Shown: positions 10,335-22,225, counted from the stretch's first letter. The stretch is 64,000 bases of DNA from Adenophora triphylla var. japonica (GCA_022495995.1 JAFEMH010000073.1:402001-466000), one strand, 5' to 3'. Notes: generated by a model from the sequence alone, not told the origin. Translations and numbers: made by a program.

Positions 10335-12420
10335 TAAAAAAAATCCACACCACTAGCAAAAAACACTCAGAATAGTCAGAAAAGAAAGTAAAGGAAAACT
10401 TAATCAAAAGCTATTACAAATCTATGAAAACCCTTCAAAATTGTTTTACCCACAAGCACAGCAGTCAGGCATGAAAGACTGTCAACAAGACAACCACCCC
10501 CCCCCCCCAAAAGACATCAATCATCTGTATTGCAACATGGCAGGAGTAGCAAATACTATAACGAGAGAAGGTACACGCACAACCCAGCAACAATATATAA
10601 CCCTAAACCTTAATACACAGGGAAACCACTGCACATAAACAAGAGGATAATGAGAACAAATGGGAGTTGGAAAGGCTGTATAAAACATAATCTATATTAC
10701 AAGCATAAAAGAATACTAAAATTTCAAATTCACATGCAGCCACCAAGTCAGCTTTGCTCGAGATCCCAACCAGGCCACAAGTTGACAAACTAGAAACATT
10801 AGAGAATCAAGAAGTAATATCGCTGTTGGGAAAAAGAAGGTAAATAAGTAACCAAGACAACATACGACCATGTTCAGAAAAACAACTTTCAACCAATGTT
10901 AAACTGGCCTGAAAATAATCAAATATTCAAAGGATAATTGGTACTTACAGGTGAAACAAATAATAAGAAAATATATTGAAATTTAGTTTGGATTATTACT
11001 GTGTAAATTGGGTTTGAGGTTACGGATGCTCTGAATACTTGGAAAAATCCACACTTGCTGACTACAAAGGGACAGCAATGAGAGGATACGAACAAAAAAC
11101 AAATAATGAAATATGCCTCTGATGCGCCATGTCTACTTAACGGAGTCCAAAGCAAAAGCCACTTGTGAAGCTGCACTCGTAACTATCAACAAGCCACCCC
11201 ATCATAAACATCTAGCACCAACTTATAACGTGACAGGCTAACATCAAGATTACTTTAGCATCATCTGCAGAGCACAGATGGACAAAGAGATGATTGCACC
11301 ATATAAGAAATTCTTAATATAATTAACATAAAATCACACCAGAATTTCATCGAAGGTCTAGAGAGATTCATCTTACAACGATTTAGGTAGTACAGAACCT
11401 AATCCACAAGCAAAAAACCCACCAGATAAAAAGAGAAAAGAGCCCAAAGAAACTGCAACCATACTGCATAAATAATTGGTAACAAAATCAAAAGTGAAAT
11501 GCCGTAGTTAAGCAATTAAAGAAGCCTGATTTCAATGTAATACATCAAAAAAATAGCAGGATATGTCAATAAGGTGCTCTTCAAACCCGACAAAAACCAT
11601 GTGCACTGCAACAACACATAGAATAACAAAAAATGAGTTCAGACATTGTTGGAATACGACAGAAATAGCATGTGAATGAAAAAGTATCAAGAGGACACCC
11701 CCTTTCAAACCAATCAATACTCAAAGTCTCGGAAGCCATAGCTCAAGATTGCGTTAGAACATACTTTGACAAGCTAGATAATAAACACGTCACAACACAC
11801 AAGTTAGATAGTCCCTCCAAAAGAAGAAAACAAAGAGCCAAAAAACGACAAAAAGACAGATAATCACTAACCATCTCTAAGTTAAAGGGGATGAGTTGAG
11901 GTCAATTTAGAGACTGCTCAAAAAAAGAGGGGAAAGAGTAGAGATCAAAGATGCTCTTATAGTTACAAACAAAGAAAACATCAAAGAACAGTCAGCAAAC
12001 ATAGCATATATGTGGGATAAAAGAGTAATGAATAAAGGAATGCAATAGGGTTGTTATGCAAGAAAGAATGATGCCCGGTTTTGGAATGAACAACAATTGT
12101 GAATCAGAAACTTTGCAGCATCTAATTATCAACAGCTTTTTGGAAATAAATTTCTGCCTAGAGAAGAAAAATTTGTGGTCCGCAAAGCCTCAAAACAGTA
12201 GTGAGTCCAGTACTGATCGTGAAGAGACGGGAAGAGGTAGAAGGAAGATTGAAAGCTTCTAAATATTGCAAAGTATTTAAATTAAAAATATATTTCTGAA
12301 AAGACTGAAATGACATATAAGAGAACAGAGACAAGGAGATACATACCATGCGAAGCGGACGATCAATGCATTTTTCTCCAATGAACCCCCCACACTATTA
12401 GGGATAAGAAACTGGACCTA
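10335..12420. repeat. Recent segmental duplication, copy A (partner 35,490-37,578)
   Basis: About 2,086 bases match 35,490-37,578 with roughly 30-35 differences counted by eye, i.e. about 98% identity. Homology starts at GCTAAAAAAA and ends after GGGATAAGAAACTGGACCT. The small frames at 10603-10788, 10919-11176, 11532-11717 and 11672-11863 recur in both copies only because the DNA is nearly identical. Both copies contain a polymorphic C-run (10,498-10,508 here). No known protein is recognised. Confidence 0.92.
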
Positions 12421-12539
12421 CAAACATAGACAGAGAAATGGCTAATGATCTGCAATTTCAAATCCAAGAGATGCATGGACTAGAACATAATATAAACAGT
12501 GAAAAAGGTTAACAAGGTAAGCTATGCAAAAGAAATGCC

Positions 12540-13440
12540 TGTTACAAATTGCTGAAGCTATTGCAAGATCCCCGGCTGTTTCTTGAAGAGTAACCCCACT
12601 AACAACATTCAATAAGATGGCTTGTAGATCAAACATAATAGGATGCTTAGCCGCAAATAAGAATATTAGAGCCCATATCATAAGCAAAAATATCAACAAC
12701 AACAAAGCCATATTCCCATAATGATTTAGGGTCGGCTAACATGAATTGACGTGGGAACTCGTCAAAGAAGAGATGAGAAAGTTATGAAATTGGGAAGATA
12801 TGGTAAATAAAAAATAAAAATTGTGAAAGCTAAGAAGATATTCAGAAGAAAGATATGTAAAAGAAATAAGCAAAAATAAATCACTTGAATAGAACGAGGT
12901 GCAAGATTTGCCAATATAGCGTCTCTAGTTGAGTGCTATGTTTGAACATCTGAGGAAGCAATGACCAAAGCAAAACCACCATAGAAGGTGTCAAGTTTGA
13001 AAGTATATCATTTTGGCTCCTTTATATATACACAGACACATGACACACCTGAAGCAGTGGCAAAGTCTTTTCAACCATACAACAACAACAACAAAGCCTT
13101 AATCCCAATATCAAGTTAAAATTATAATCAACAGGACTAGTTTGTAGATTAATTACCTGCAGAGGAAATTGAACTTAAAAGAACAAGAAGCAACTAACTT
13201 TCATGCAAATGAAAAAAAAAATTGTGAAGGAGACATGCACATTCATTTGCTCGAAGCTTGAGACCTGCTTGCTTAGTAAGAACATATTCAAGAGATGAAA
13301 GGTATCGGTCATCCAGAATTTTTGTAAAAAAATCACCCTGATATCAGTACTTGAATATAAGTACAATTCTTCTGCTTCAATTTTCATATGATGCGTTCTT
13401 TTCTTGATTGCTCAACACTCTGCATAGAAGGCCAGGAAAG
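12540..13440 (-). pseudogene. RADA: RadA-like DNA repair protein, C-terminal fragments
   Basis: Plant RadA is a RecA-fold helicase with a C-terminal Lon-protease-like domain that acts in organellar recombination. The minus strand holds pieces in gene order: about 13,400-13,430 (QSVEQS, compare the SGEESVEQI motif), 13,340-13,387 (EELYLYSSTDI) and 12,540-12,655 (LLNVVSGVTLQETAGDLAIA, the Lon-like segment). The intervening bases are intron-like and full of stops. The P-loop exon occurs separately at 17.1 and 18.9 kb. Too fragmented to be functional. The C-terminal segment is the most convincing; the others are short. Confidence 0.75.
12693..12840 (-). mobile_element. Au-type SINE 3' fragment plus flank
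   Basis: CAACAACAACAAAGCC followed by ATGATTTAGGGTCGGCTAACATG is the complement of the 3' end of the plant Au SINE family. The same piece and its following flank occur at 63,506-63,632. A further short CAACAACAACAACAAAGCC end lies at about 13,080-13,105. Confidence 0.6.
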
Positions 13441-13879
13441 GAAATTGCTGAATAGATTGATCATAAGAATAGTATCAAACAAATCTGATACTTGCAAGTG
13501 TATTCGCTTCAAGAAAAGGAAATAACGGTGATTACTATTTATGATGTGAACTTCACAAAGACTACACATAGATATAAGAAAGATTGGGCAGCTCAATGCA
13601 CAAGCTTCACAAAATTGTCTAGGAAGATCTACCATACACACACCAGAGAGATGCATATGAGGTTCAAACTCAAACTCTCTACTCAGAGGAAAAACCTCAC
13701 TGTCACACCATGGCCAACCTAAATTTTTGTTTCATTAGGTCCAGAAGAAATGATCTATCTCCATCATAAAACACATCAAGTTTCAGATGTTATTGTCTCA
13801 ATATGCTATTCATATTAAAGATAAATTTCTAACAGAACTTTATTTAAATTTTTATTAAACAAGGAAAGATCACAAAAAT

Positions 13880-14040
13880 GTATGAGGATTTTGCAAAAAT
13901 AGAGACGAAATCTGACATGGTTAGTTGAACAGACCTTGGCAGCCTCAGCCACGGTTTCAGGAAGCTCCCTTGCAGTTACATCTTTCAATGTAGGGAGTGA
14001 GTTTGCAACGAGCCAAAACCTGCGAGAAAATCCACCTCGC
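13880..14040 (-). other. Unassigned exon-like segment
   Basis: The minus strand reads FWLVANSLPTLKDV and ELPETVAEAAK, with a CAG before the first codons as in a splice acceptor. The composition is protein-like and unlike the surrounding AT-rich DNA. I do not recognise the family. Because it lies between RadA pieces, it may belong to another captured gene. Confidence 0.35.
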
Positions 14041-14279
14041 GACTAATCATTTCTTATGATAAATACGTATACACACAAACACACACAGTATGACTATTGA
14101 TGCAAAGTAGAAATGGTTAACCACCTGTTGAGTCTTTGAGCTGCATTCTATATAAGCTGCTGCATTATAAGCAGAATACCTTATCAACAAGGTCTGGCAA
14201 ATGCTCATACACAGGAAAGTGAAGCAATACCTACAACAGGTTCGGCATGCATTACAAGCAGAGACACCTTATTCTTTGA

Positions 14280-14560
14280 AATTAAACATTGGTGTAAAAC
14301 ATTTAACTCACTCTAGCTCACTGCGAGATCAATGGTTTAGTCTCGTATCTGTAGACAAGCAAGGAAAGATAAACATCAGTGATAATGTTAAAGCATCAAT
14401 AATTCGAATTCATCCCGTGATCAAACACGAGCCAAAAATGACACGAAGAAAAAACTTAGGGAAGATTTGTTGGTATACTACTTTTGGTTAGCCAGCAATG
14501 GGAACACTTCCAATGTTGGTACTTGGTACAAGATGGAGAACGCACAATTAGAGCTTGCAG
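14280..14560. repeat. Paralogous block (partner 17,860-18,115)
   Basis: Words such as GTGTAAAACAT, GCATCAATAAT, GTGATCAAACA and GGTTAGCCAG occur in the same order in both blocks, with many indels. Both are on the intron-like side of RadA pieces. The open frame at 14,201-14,491 is not conserved in the partner, so it is not supported as coding. Confidence 0.6.
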
Positions 14561-14779
14561 AGAAAATCTGGTAGTGTTAATACAGACATACGATTAAAGT
14601 TCATCTAGCATGTCCATCTGATAGGCTATATAGCTTTTAGTATAGAGAGATAGAGAAGATAATGACACTTCTGCAAGTTCTTAGAAGATATTGACACCTT
14701 TAAACTTAAGGCAGAAATAGAGAAGAGCCAATACTGGTACAAAACACATATCAAACAGTCAAACACCAAATCTAATATA

Positions 14780-15037
14780 CTCCCTCCGTCCCTACGACTG
14801 ATTTTTTAAATCAAGACTTAATGAAAAGCAGTAAACGTTGTGAGTGTAATTTAAAAATAGGAGAGAGAATGAGTGGAGGGAATAGTAAATTATAAATGGT
14901 GTTGTGAGTATTAAAAATAATGTAGGAGATAATGAGTGAAGAGAATAAAGTGATTTAAGGTTTCCATTTTGGCCGTCCTAAAGTCAAAGTACGCCCAAAT
15001 AAAAGCAAAAAAATCTAAGTCGGCCGGGACGGAGGGA

Positions 15038-15038
<1 letters not shown>
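14780..15038. mobile_element. Stowaway-type MITE 6
   Basis: CTCCCTCCGTCCC on the left and GGGACGGAGGGAG on the right, TA-flanked. The right flank runs directly into a TA microsatellite. Confidence 0.9.

Positions 15039-15131
<93 letters not shown>
15039..15131. repeat. Compound (TA)n(GA)n microsatellite
   Basis: About 28 TA units (15,039-15,094) pass into about 18 GA units (15,095-15,131). The TA run starts exactly at the target dinucleotide of MITE 6. Confidence 0.97.
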
Positions 15132-15133
<2 letters not shown>

Positions 15134-15142
15134 GAACCAATT

Positions 15143-15325
15143 TTACTGTCGAGATTTAACCAAGTATAACTGGTACAAGACCGGTGATGAGAACTGTTGC
15201 AACTTCATTTCCAAATAATCCAGCATCTGAACATCAGGTGTAATTTGGGACAACATCAAATCCACCCGAAATTCCAATTTATGGAGTGCCTCAACTTCTG
15301 GCACTTCAAAGAACTTGTCATTCAA
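15143..15325 (-). other. Unassigned exon-like segment
   Basis: The minus strand reads PEVEALHKLEFRVDLML, QITPDVQMLDYLEM and a further 20 residues with balanced, soluble-protein composition. I do not recognise it. Together with the transit-peptide-like frame at 15,677-15,904 it may be part of one decayed gene, but no clean splice pair joins them. Confidence 0.35.
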
Positions 15326-15676
15326 AACTTTTAATATCTATCTAAACAATCAGTATCACAATTCATCTCAAAATAATAAAAGTGAATTTCATCGGCCCAT
15401 GTTACTGGGGCTAAATTCCTCCATAGAGGAGGCTCAGTTTTTACCAATATATGAGGAAACGAAGCAATTTTGATCCAACAATTATAAACCCTAATACCGG
15501 TTATTATCTCCCATCAATCAATTGCCGCATTATCTAACAAATATAAACCCTAATACCGGTAATTATCTCACCTCATTCTGTAACCCATCGTTCCGACCCC
15601 CCCCTAACCGCTTTCTGTTATAGTCAATTGAAAAGTGGAATTTGGATTATAATCAAGAATTGAAAATTTACTTTCT

Positions 15677-15904
15677 TTAAGAACCAGAATTGAAAATATA
15701 AGGAGAATAGGGTTTAAGTGCCGCGACAAATAGGAACGCACGCCCTTGCCGGAGAAAATGGTGCAAGGCAGGAGAAATTAGTGGTGCGTGACTCTGTGTA
15801 AGGGTTTTATGTGGAGAAAATGGAGTTGCGGTCTGGAGGAACAAGGAAGAGAAGGGACGTTGAATATAAAGTGTTGGGGTGTAGAGCGTTGATCTTGATC
15901 CCAC
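15677..15904 (-). CDS. Candidate N-terminal exon with organelle-targeting look
   Basis: An ATG at 15,904 opens 75 codons. The product begins MGSRSTLYTPTLYIQRPF and is rich in Ser, Thr, Pro, Arg and His with almost no acidic residues, as in plastid or mitochondrial transit peptides. The inverted pair CATGGGCTT and AAGCCCATG lies at about 15,961-15,985, just upstream, and resembles plant promoter elements. RadA pieces lie downstream on the same strand and plant RadA is organellar, so this could be its 5' end; that link is inference. The frame ends in a stop without an obvious splice donor. No complete gene is present. Confidence 0.3.
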   Translation of the reverse strand: MGSRSTLYTPTLYIQRPFSSLFLQTATPFSPHKTLTQSHAPLISPALHHFLRQGRAFLFVAALKPYSPYIFNSGS

Positions 15905-16045
15905 GCTAACGCCAGCTGTAAGGTTAGTTCCGGGCTTGACCGCTTATTTGTGTATCAGGCCATGGGCTTTTACTAAAGCCCATGTTTGTTTATGATATTT
16001 TTTTTGTAAGTTGTATCCGGATAAAATACTTCCAAAATGTTAATA

Positions 16046-16303
16046 CTCCTCCCAATAAAAGCTTCATCAATTATTCAAAAGGATGTCTCATTAGAAGCTT
16101 CATCTTTTTTTTTTGACAAAAAATCTTTACTATTCAACCCACTCATTCTCTCTCCTATTTCACTATTACACTCACAATATTTTTCAAATTTACTATTTCC
16201 TCCACTCATTCTCTCTCCTATTTTACTATTACACTCACAACATTTTTGAAATCCTTAATTTGCGTGCCGAGAAAAAATGGTGAAGCAATTACCGGGACGG
16301 AGT
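16046..16303. mobile_element. Stowaway-type MITE 7, right end fused
   Basis: Begins CTCCTCCCAATAAAAGCTTC, of the same subfamily as the element at 4438, and runs to GGGACGGAG. There it is directly fused to the left part of MITE 8 without the expected terminal bases. Confidence 0.8.
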
Positions 16304-16591
16304 CCGTCCAAGGAAAAGTGTCACCCTTTTAAGGTGACACGCAAATTAAGGAAAAAAGTGGAAAGAAAAAATATTGTGAGTGTAATTTGAAAATAGGAGA
16401 GAGAATCAGAGGAAATAGTAAATTTAAAAAGTGTTGTGAGTGTAATTTGAAAAGAGGAGAAAGAATCAGTGGAGGGAATAGTTAGTGGGATAATAGAATA
16501 TTAATAAAACATTTCCTTTTTAGGAAATGTGACGCTTCAAACGGGACGCCATTTTGGGTAAAAAGTGACAGAAATCCTAGGACGGAGGGAG
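16304..16591. mobile_element. Stowaway-type MITE 8, left end missing
   Basis: Starts within the terminus at CCGTCC and ends GACGGAGGGAG before TA. The interior is in the opposite orientation to MITE 7 (GAGAGAGAATCAG, TTGTGAGTGTAATTTGAAA). The two lack the five to six outermost bases at the join. Confidence 0.8.
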
Positions 16592-16699
16592 TATACCACT
16601 TGCATTAAAATTTATCTTTTATAAAATAAAATTGGATTTTTATTAATAAATAATTTAATCACTTTCTTGTTATAGACGCTCACATTTTATTAATAAATA

Positions 16700-16959
16700 C
16701 TCCCTCCGTCCCATAAAACCTTACCCGGTTACTACGAACTCAATTCAACCAAGTTCAACTTTGACCAAACTTTAATATCAATTTACTTATCAAAATAAAA
16801 ATCTAAAAATTGTTATCCATAAAATAACCAAATGATTTATCAATAGCAATTATTAAAATTTCATTAGAATAAATAGATTGATATTAAAGTTTGGTCAAAG
16901 TTGTACTCGGTTGACTTCGCACTATTCAAAACGGGGAAGGTTTTATGGGACGGAGGGAG
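16700..16959. mobile_element. Long-hairpin Stowaway MITE 9
   Basis: CTCCCTCCGTCCCATAAAACCTT on the left mirrors AAGGTTTTATGGGACGGAGGGAG on the right. Inverted pairing continues through the ACTTTGACCAAACTTTAATATC segment, so most of the 260 bases can fold back on themselves. Confidence 0.92.
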
Positions 16960-17059
16960 TAATTGAAACTAGATGTCACTTAATCTAAAGCTCTTTGGCA
17001 CATTAAAATTTAGCAAATATTTTACAGAATATTCAATGAACGATTTCGGTTTTGAATAT

Positions 17060-17345
17060 TGATTTTTTGGTTAGTTTCCTGCTAGAGATCCTCCACAAGT
17101 CATTGCGACTCTTGCCAGGTAAAAGATCTGATGTACCTGTAACACGAATGTACTTTTTCCAACACCAGGATCACCATCAACCAAAACCAATGAAACTAAA
17201 AAAAAAACAGGCTTTAACAATAAATGTATTTGGAACAAAAAAAAAGAAGGCTAAAAATGAACCTCGGGAGCAAATATTGAGTTATTTACATAAAGAAAAA
17301 CTTGTTGAACCTGACTTGTTCAATTGAGCTGTCATTAGGAATGTC
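17060..17345 (-). pseudogene. RADA: RadA-like P-loop exon, copy 1, with flank
   Basis: The minus strand reads SLVLVDGDPGVGKSTFVLQV at about 17,120-17,185. This is the Walker A segment of RadA (usual form GGDPGVGKSTLLLQ) and would bind ATP. The G just before DPG is preceded by D instead of the usual G. The exon is followed by a splice-like GTAC. The flanking intron-like sequence to 17,345 is shared with 18,840-19,070. It lies upstream of the C-terminal RadA pieces on the same strand, but 3.7 kb away with other material between, so it is a relic. Confidence 0.72.
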
Positions 17346-17860
17346 AACGGGCCGAGTTTGGATCAGATCTCTCCCGATCTGAACCCGTCTCGAAATCCTA
17401 AGATAAGAACTGTCACCTTTAAGTAAAGCATTAGAGGACATTTGCAAATGATCAGACATTACTCCACGCATCTTTTTTGCTTAATCCAACAGATGCTTGG
17501 CAAGAAAACACGTCAAGGAAATGATGAGTACATACATTATCACTATATAGACACCTCACAAAGTGGGCAGAAAAAGCACGCACAAATGCATAACCTTTTC
17601 TTTTAGAATCATCACTTCCACCTTCACTTGCAACTGCCTGCATATTTTATAATCTCCAACATGCATCCTTACAACCGGAAGGACATTTTCAAAATTTGAA
17701 ATATTGCTCATGTCAAATGCTTACGAATGTTTGAATGGACTCTGAGTTTTGCATTTTGTGTGTGTGTTCAACAAGAATAAATGCCTTTTTTGAAAGAGGG
17801 TGGAAAAGACCCACATCTCTGTACTCCAAAAGAATACCCTATCAACAAGTAAATAGTTGT
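17346..17860. other. Unassigned stretch
   Basis: Two minus-strand frames (17,286-17,471 and 17,452-17,643) cover part of this. The second contains ASEGGSDDSKRKG, which looks exon-like but is not assignable. No repeat partner was noticed. Confidence 0.3.
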
Positions 17861-18115
17861 GTAAAACATGTAGCTTACTCTAGCTTTAAAGGATCTGCCA
17901 GATCAGGGGTGTTAGAATCGTATCTGTAAACCAATAAGGAAAAATGAACCTCATTGACAAATGGCTAAGCATCAATAATATGCAAAATGTATCACCCTGT
18001 GATCAAACATGAATCAAAAAATGACACAAATAATGACAGTAGAGAATATTTGTTTTTATACTTCTTTGGGTTAGCCAGTACGCTATCAATGTGGGTATGA
18101 GATGAAGAACACCGA
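17860..18115. repeat. Paralogous block (partner 14,280-14,560)
   Basis: See the partner for shared words. This copy has GTATCTGTAAACCAATAAGG where the partner has GTATCTGTAGACAAGCAAGG. Non-coding as far as can be seen. Confidence 0.6.
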
Positions 18116-18129
18116 CATTCAAATTACAA

Positions 18130-18260
18130 GCATCAGGTGTACCTTCTCTGGATGATGGACCATCAAAGCCGCCAAGGCTAGTGGTTCCTGGTGGGGCCAT
18201 TGGAACAGGGGAAGTATCGGCACCTTTCCGTACGAACTTTTTCATCCACAATATCTGCAA
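18130..18260 (-). other. Unassigned exon-like segment rich in Pro, Gly and Ser
   Basis: The minus strand reads MAPPGTTSLGGFDGPSSREG, preceded by MKKFVRKGADTSPVP. The base composition is clearly more GC-rich than the surroundings, and the frame is bounded by a GGTAC that could be a splice donor. I cannot assign a family. It is probably another captured exon. Confidence 0.35.
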
Positions 18261-18839
18261 TTAGATGCATACATACTCTTAGATTTAGTGAAAGCCGAAA
18301 ATCCTTACAACAGAAACAAGATTTTCCTGCACATATATGAACAGCTGAAGCGTAAGATTTTTTCAGAAATGAGTTGAGAGGATTTGAGCAGGCTAATAAC
18401 AACTGGCTTACACTCTTGTCATTGTGAGCTAAAGGAAAATTCCATTACTACTTATGTGTCGGACATTAACAAAGTCAAAGAACTCTATAAAACATTCAGG
18501 GTCGTTAAGCAAGTAAAGCATCTACATAGTTACCTTCAATTGTTTCCAACATATTCCATCAGTTCAAAATAAGTCATACTTCAGTCCCAAATGTTTCAAT
18601 CTGCATTGTTACCTTCAAATGCATCAAAAACATTGCCGCGCTCCACGAGATCTAAGATAGCAATTGAATGATACAATATGCTAAATATAGAAAAGAAAAA
18701 ATTGCAATGAGCTGTTACAAGAATACCAACCGAGTAGATTAATGAAGAGTCCCCATGGAAAATCAGTAAAAAGTGAATGGGTCGACTTCATACAATCCCC
18801 CAGGATAAAATTCACATCAACATATCCATGAAATTGACC

Positions 18840-19070
18840 AATACCTGTAACACTAATGTACTTCTTCCAACACAAGGATCACAAGTTCACAACCAACCGA
18901 AACCAAAGAACCTGCAAAACAGCAAAAGAAATCTTTAACAATAAACATGTTTGGAACAATAAAGAAAGCTTTTAAATGAACTTCAAGAGCAAATTTTGAG
19001 TTATTTACAGGGAAAAAAAACGTGTAGAACTTGACTTGTTCAATCAAGCTGTCATAAGTAGTTCTACCGA
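18840..19070 (-). pseudogene. RADA: RadA-like P-loop exon, copy 2 (degraded)
   Basis: A diverged duplicate of 17,060-17,345. The Walker A region at about 18,850-18,900 now reads CDPCVGRSTLVLQ in one frame, preceded by SLVSVG in a shifted frame. The invariant Lys of GKS has become Arg and a Gly has become Cys, which would abolish nucleotide binding. The downstream 150 bases (TTGAGTTATTTACA, GACTTGTTCAAT) match copy 1. Confidence 0.7.
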
Positions 19071-19180
19071 TAGCACTATTTGAATCCATCCCTTTTCTAT
19101 GTACACCCACTTGATTTGCCAGCTTGCTTGATACTTATCTTATAAATGAAAGGATGGAAAATCACAAGACTTTTGAAAGT
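19065..19180. repeat. Joined copy of two segments from 62.44 and 62.91 kb
   Basis: CATCCCTTTTCTATGTACACCCAC occurs here and at about 62,446-62,470. It is directly continued by CTTGATTTGCCAGCTTG and AAATGAAAGGATGGAAAATC, which occur at about 62,912-62,970. In the right-hand copy the two parts are about 440 bases apart. Confidence 0.7.
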
Positions 19181-19465
19181 ATTCACTGCTCCCAAGACCT
19201 AAATAGCAATTTAATGATCTAATAAGCCAAATCTAAAAAAGGAAAAACAACAATGAGCTGTTGCGAGAATACCAATTGAGTAGATTAATGATAGCACAGC
19301 CTTAAAGCACCAGTGATGAGGGAGACCTTTCTGCTTCACCACCGCTGCCAGCATTCCATAATCATCACCGAACAAGAATGCTAGCTATTTCACCGCCGCA
19401 GACATTTTCTGGGATTGAGAGGTATAGTATTGCATTGCATGCATACATTAGGATATTAATAAATA

Positions 19466-19740
19466 CTCCCTCCGTCCCATACTTACGTGCACACTTTCCA
19501 TTTTGGGCGTCCCAAACCTACGTGCACATTTCCTAAAATGGAAAGAAATCTTTACTATTCCCTCCACTCATTCTTTCTCCTACATTATTTTAATACTCAC
19601 AACACCATTATAATTTACTATTCCCTCCACTCATTCTCTCTCCTATTTTATTTTCACACTCACAACACTTTCAATATAATACTCTCTCCTTAATTTACGT
19701 GAAAAGTCAAACTAGGCACCAAGGTCCGGGACGGAGGGAG
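19466..19740. mobile_element. Stowaway-type MITE 10
   Basis: CTCCCTCCGTCCC and GGGACGGAGGGAG with TA on both sides. Same subfamily as the element at 7394 (CCATTTTGGGCGTCCC interior). The 68-codon frame inside it is a translation of the element. Confidence 0.93.
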
Positions 19741-21060
19741 TAATTCTTAAGAAAAAGTCATGAAAAAAAGAGGATCGCGTGAGGAGTGAGGACTTACCTT
19801 AGCACGGATGGAATTGAGGGCGTGATCCTTCCGACAGCCACTTTTAAAACCTTATATCGTTGTACTCAATTTCCCTGTAATATCACAGAACAAGAATGCT
19901 ATCTATTTCACTCCACACACACACACACACATAAAAAAAAAAAAGGAACCCGAGTACTTTTTAGAACTACATTCTAGTTTTTGAGAACGCGAGTTTCAAC
20001 AGCAAGACGCCAGCATAAAACAGACAACCTTGGAGGAGATGACAGTGCGCTTAAAATAACCCGATCAATCAACAAGGAAATGACCTATGAAAAAAAAAAC
20101 AAGGAAGCATTGCAACTAGTAGTTGCTAAGCTAACAAAGAAAGATTTCATAAACAATTTGATGACATCATGATAATGATGATTGCCTCCATTTGATTTTC
20201 TTTGCTGAACAAAAAGATGACTTGGGAATGCATTGAATGAAAATTAGCCATACTGAATCTCACTTTATCATTTGCAATAATAAAAAAAAACTTTCATAAT
20301 ATCTTAACCAATCACCGCTCAACTCGTAAGCCAGTTATGTTGCCCACCTCTTATGATAGAGAGGCGGGTGTTCAATCTTCACATGATGCACGTTGATTTA
20401 TGAAAAGGAGTCGGATGACCAAAACAAAAATGTCATGGTTTCAGGATATCGTTAAAGGAAATGCACATGCAAACATAGAGATGCAACTGACAGAAAAAGT
20501 ACTTGTCCTTGGGGGTGACTCTGATAAAATGATACATGTGAATTTACATTTTGATTCAGAACAAATATAATAGAATACATGTTTTAGCAACTACATACAA
20601 AGGTGTATTGTCTTCCCGATCCGCTTCAAGTTACAGATTCTAAGGTAATAGAACAAGCATAATGTCCCTATACTTTTAATGGATGAGTTACAAAAACAAG
20701 TTAAGATAGTAGGAAAAAAAACGTAAAGAGTTAACTTGGGAGTACCCTGAAGGTCCAACAAAAATTAATAACAGTCATGGAAAACTCGGTGGAAGGACAT
20801 GCCTCACATCTAGGCAATTTCCCCATAAAAGGATTTGTTTTCTTAGACTTTAAGTTCGTATTATTTTAAATTATATTTGCAGTGAGAGTAAATACTAAAC
20901 AAGTACCTCCAAAATAGGTACACGATCAACACCAAGTAAGTGAATCTATTCCAAAATTATAAGCCCAATCTAACAAAAAAGTAACAACAATAAATATTAA
21001 CCATTAAAAAATTAAAAGTCATTTTCAAGTCTATTAGAGCATAATTAAATGATAATATGA
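19741..21060. other. Unassigned intergenic stretch
   Basis: Holds a short AC microsatellite (about 19,912-19,931). At about 20,325-20,395 there is a tRNA-like pair of words, TAAGCCAGTTATGT and GTGTTCAATCTTC, that could be the A and B boxes of a SINE; this is weak. Nothing else recognised. Confidence 0.35.
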
Positions 21061-21214
21061 AATGGACCTTGTCAACATGGACACCAATGGAGCATGGGTT
21101 CTAGACCAAATCCAATTAGAACATTGAGTACATCAGGAGGGAGACCGACCTATCCACACACTTCACCTAAGTTGAGGCAGATACTAGCATTGGACATTAA
21201 ATAATAAATATATA

Positions 21215-21384
21215 CTCCCTCTGTCCCTAAATGAATGTTCAAGTTCCATTTTAAGGGACATTTACGAAAATGTTAACTTAAGCGTTTTTAGTTACACAAG
21301 TGCATAAGAACCCATGAGGACATTCATTTTGGGACAATTTTTTTTTTTTTGAAAAATTGGATATTCATTTAGAGATTGAGTGAG
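21215..21384. mobile_element. Degraded Stowaway-type MITE 11
   Basis: The left end CTCCCTCTGTCCCTAAATGAATG is mirrored by CATTTAGAGATTGAGTGAG at the right, TA-flanked. About 170 bases. Confidence 0.7.
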
Positions 21385-21981
21385 TACATTTTTAGGAATT
21401 ATAAAACTGATATTGATTAGTCACGACTTATAGAGATGCCAATTCGGACGGCTTAAGTACTGTACTGCAGTACAACCAGCATAGTACGGTTGTCTGGATA
21501 CAGCAACTAGAGGAAGTATTACGACAAGTTGACTTGACTACAAAACTAGTAAAGCAAAAGCTTCCCACCAACTTTTAGGCTTCTTGTTAAGTTGGGCACT
21601 CTTACCATGGTTTCCATTTGCAAATACAAAAGATATAGGAACAACGAGAACATTATCCATAAGCAATATATGTGTCACTATCCTTTTTGGTCCATCCCCA
21701 AATAAGTGTCGTGTTTCTAAATGAGGAAATATTTTCATTACTATTTTACCATGGTACAAGCAATATACAAACAAGCAAGTCACATTCCATGAAAACATTT
21801 TAAAGCATTGATAAGTATGCTAGGAATTTATGATGGGATGGAGGGAATAATGGCTAAGAATAGATAAGTCAAATTGAAGTAAAGGAAATTATAGAGAAAT
21901 GAACAATTATCACCTCGGGCACAAAAACAAAAATCTATACAATCCCAAATCAGAATGTATTATATACTCATATATCATATA

Positions 21982-22225
21982 CTCCCTCCGTCCCACGATA
22001 ATCTATAAAATTTCCATTTTGGGCATCCCACAATAATCTATAACTTTCCCAAAATGGAAATGGGACCCACTTCTCTCTACTCACAACACTTTTTAAATTT
22101 ACTATTCTCTCCACTCGTTCTCTCTCCTATTTTACTTTTACACTCACAACACATTACCTTTATCACTTTTTACCTTAATCTCCGTGTCGGGCCAAAAAGT
22201 CTATATTTCTATGGGACGGAGGGAG
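21982..22225. mobile_element. Stowaway-type MITE 12
   Basis: CTCCCTCCGTCCC and GGGACGGAGGGAG bound 244 bases with TA flanks. It lies about 45 bases beyond the first ALDH10 exon, i.e. in the former intron. Subfamily as 7394 and 19466. Confidence 0.93.

Noticed and set aside
11532..11863. Small frames that recur identically at 36,689-37,020
   Set aside because: They recur only because the 2.1-kb blocks are about 98% identical; frames on both strands are equally conserved.
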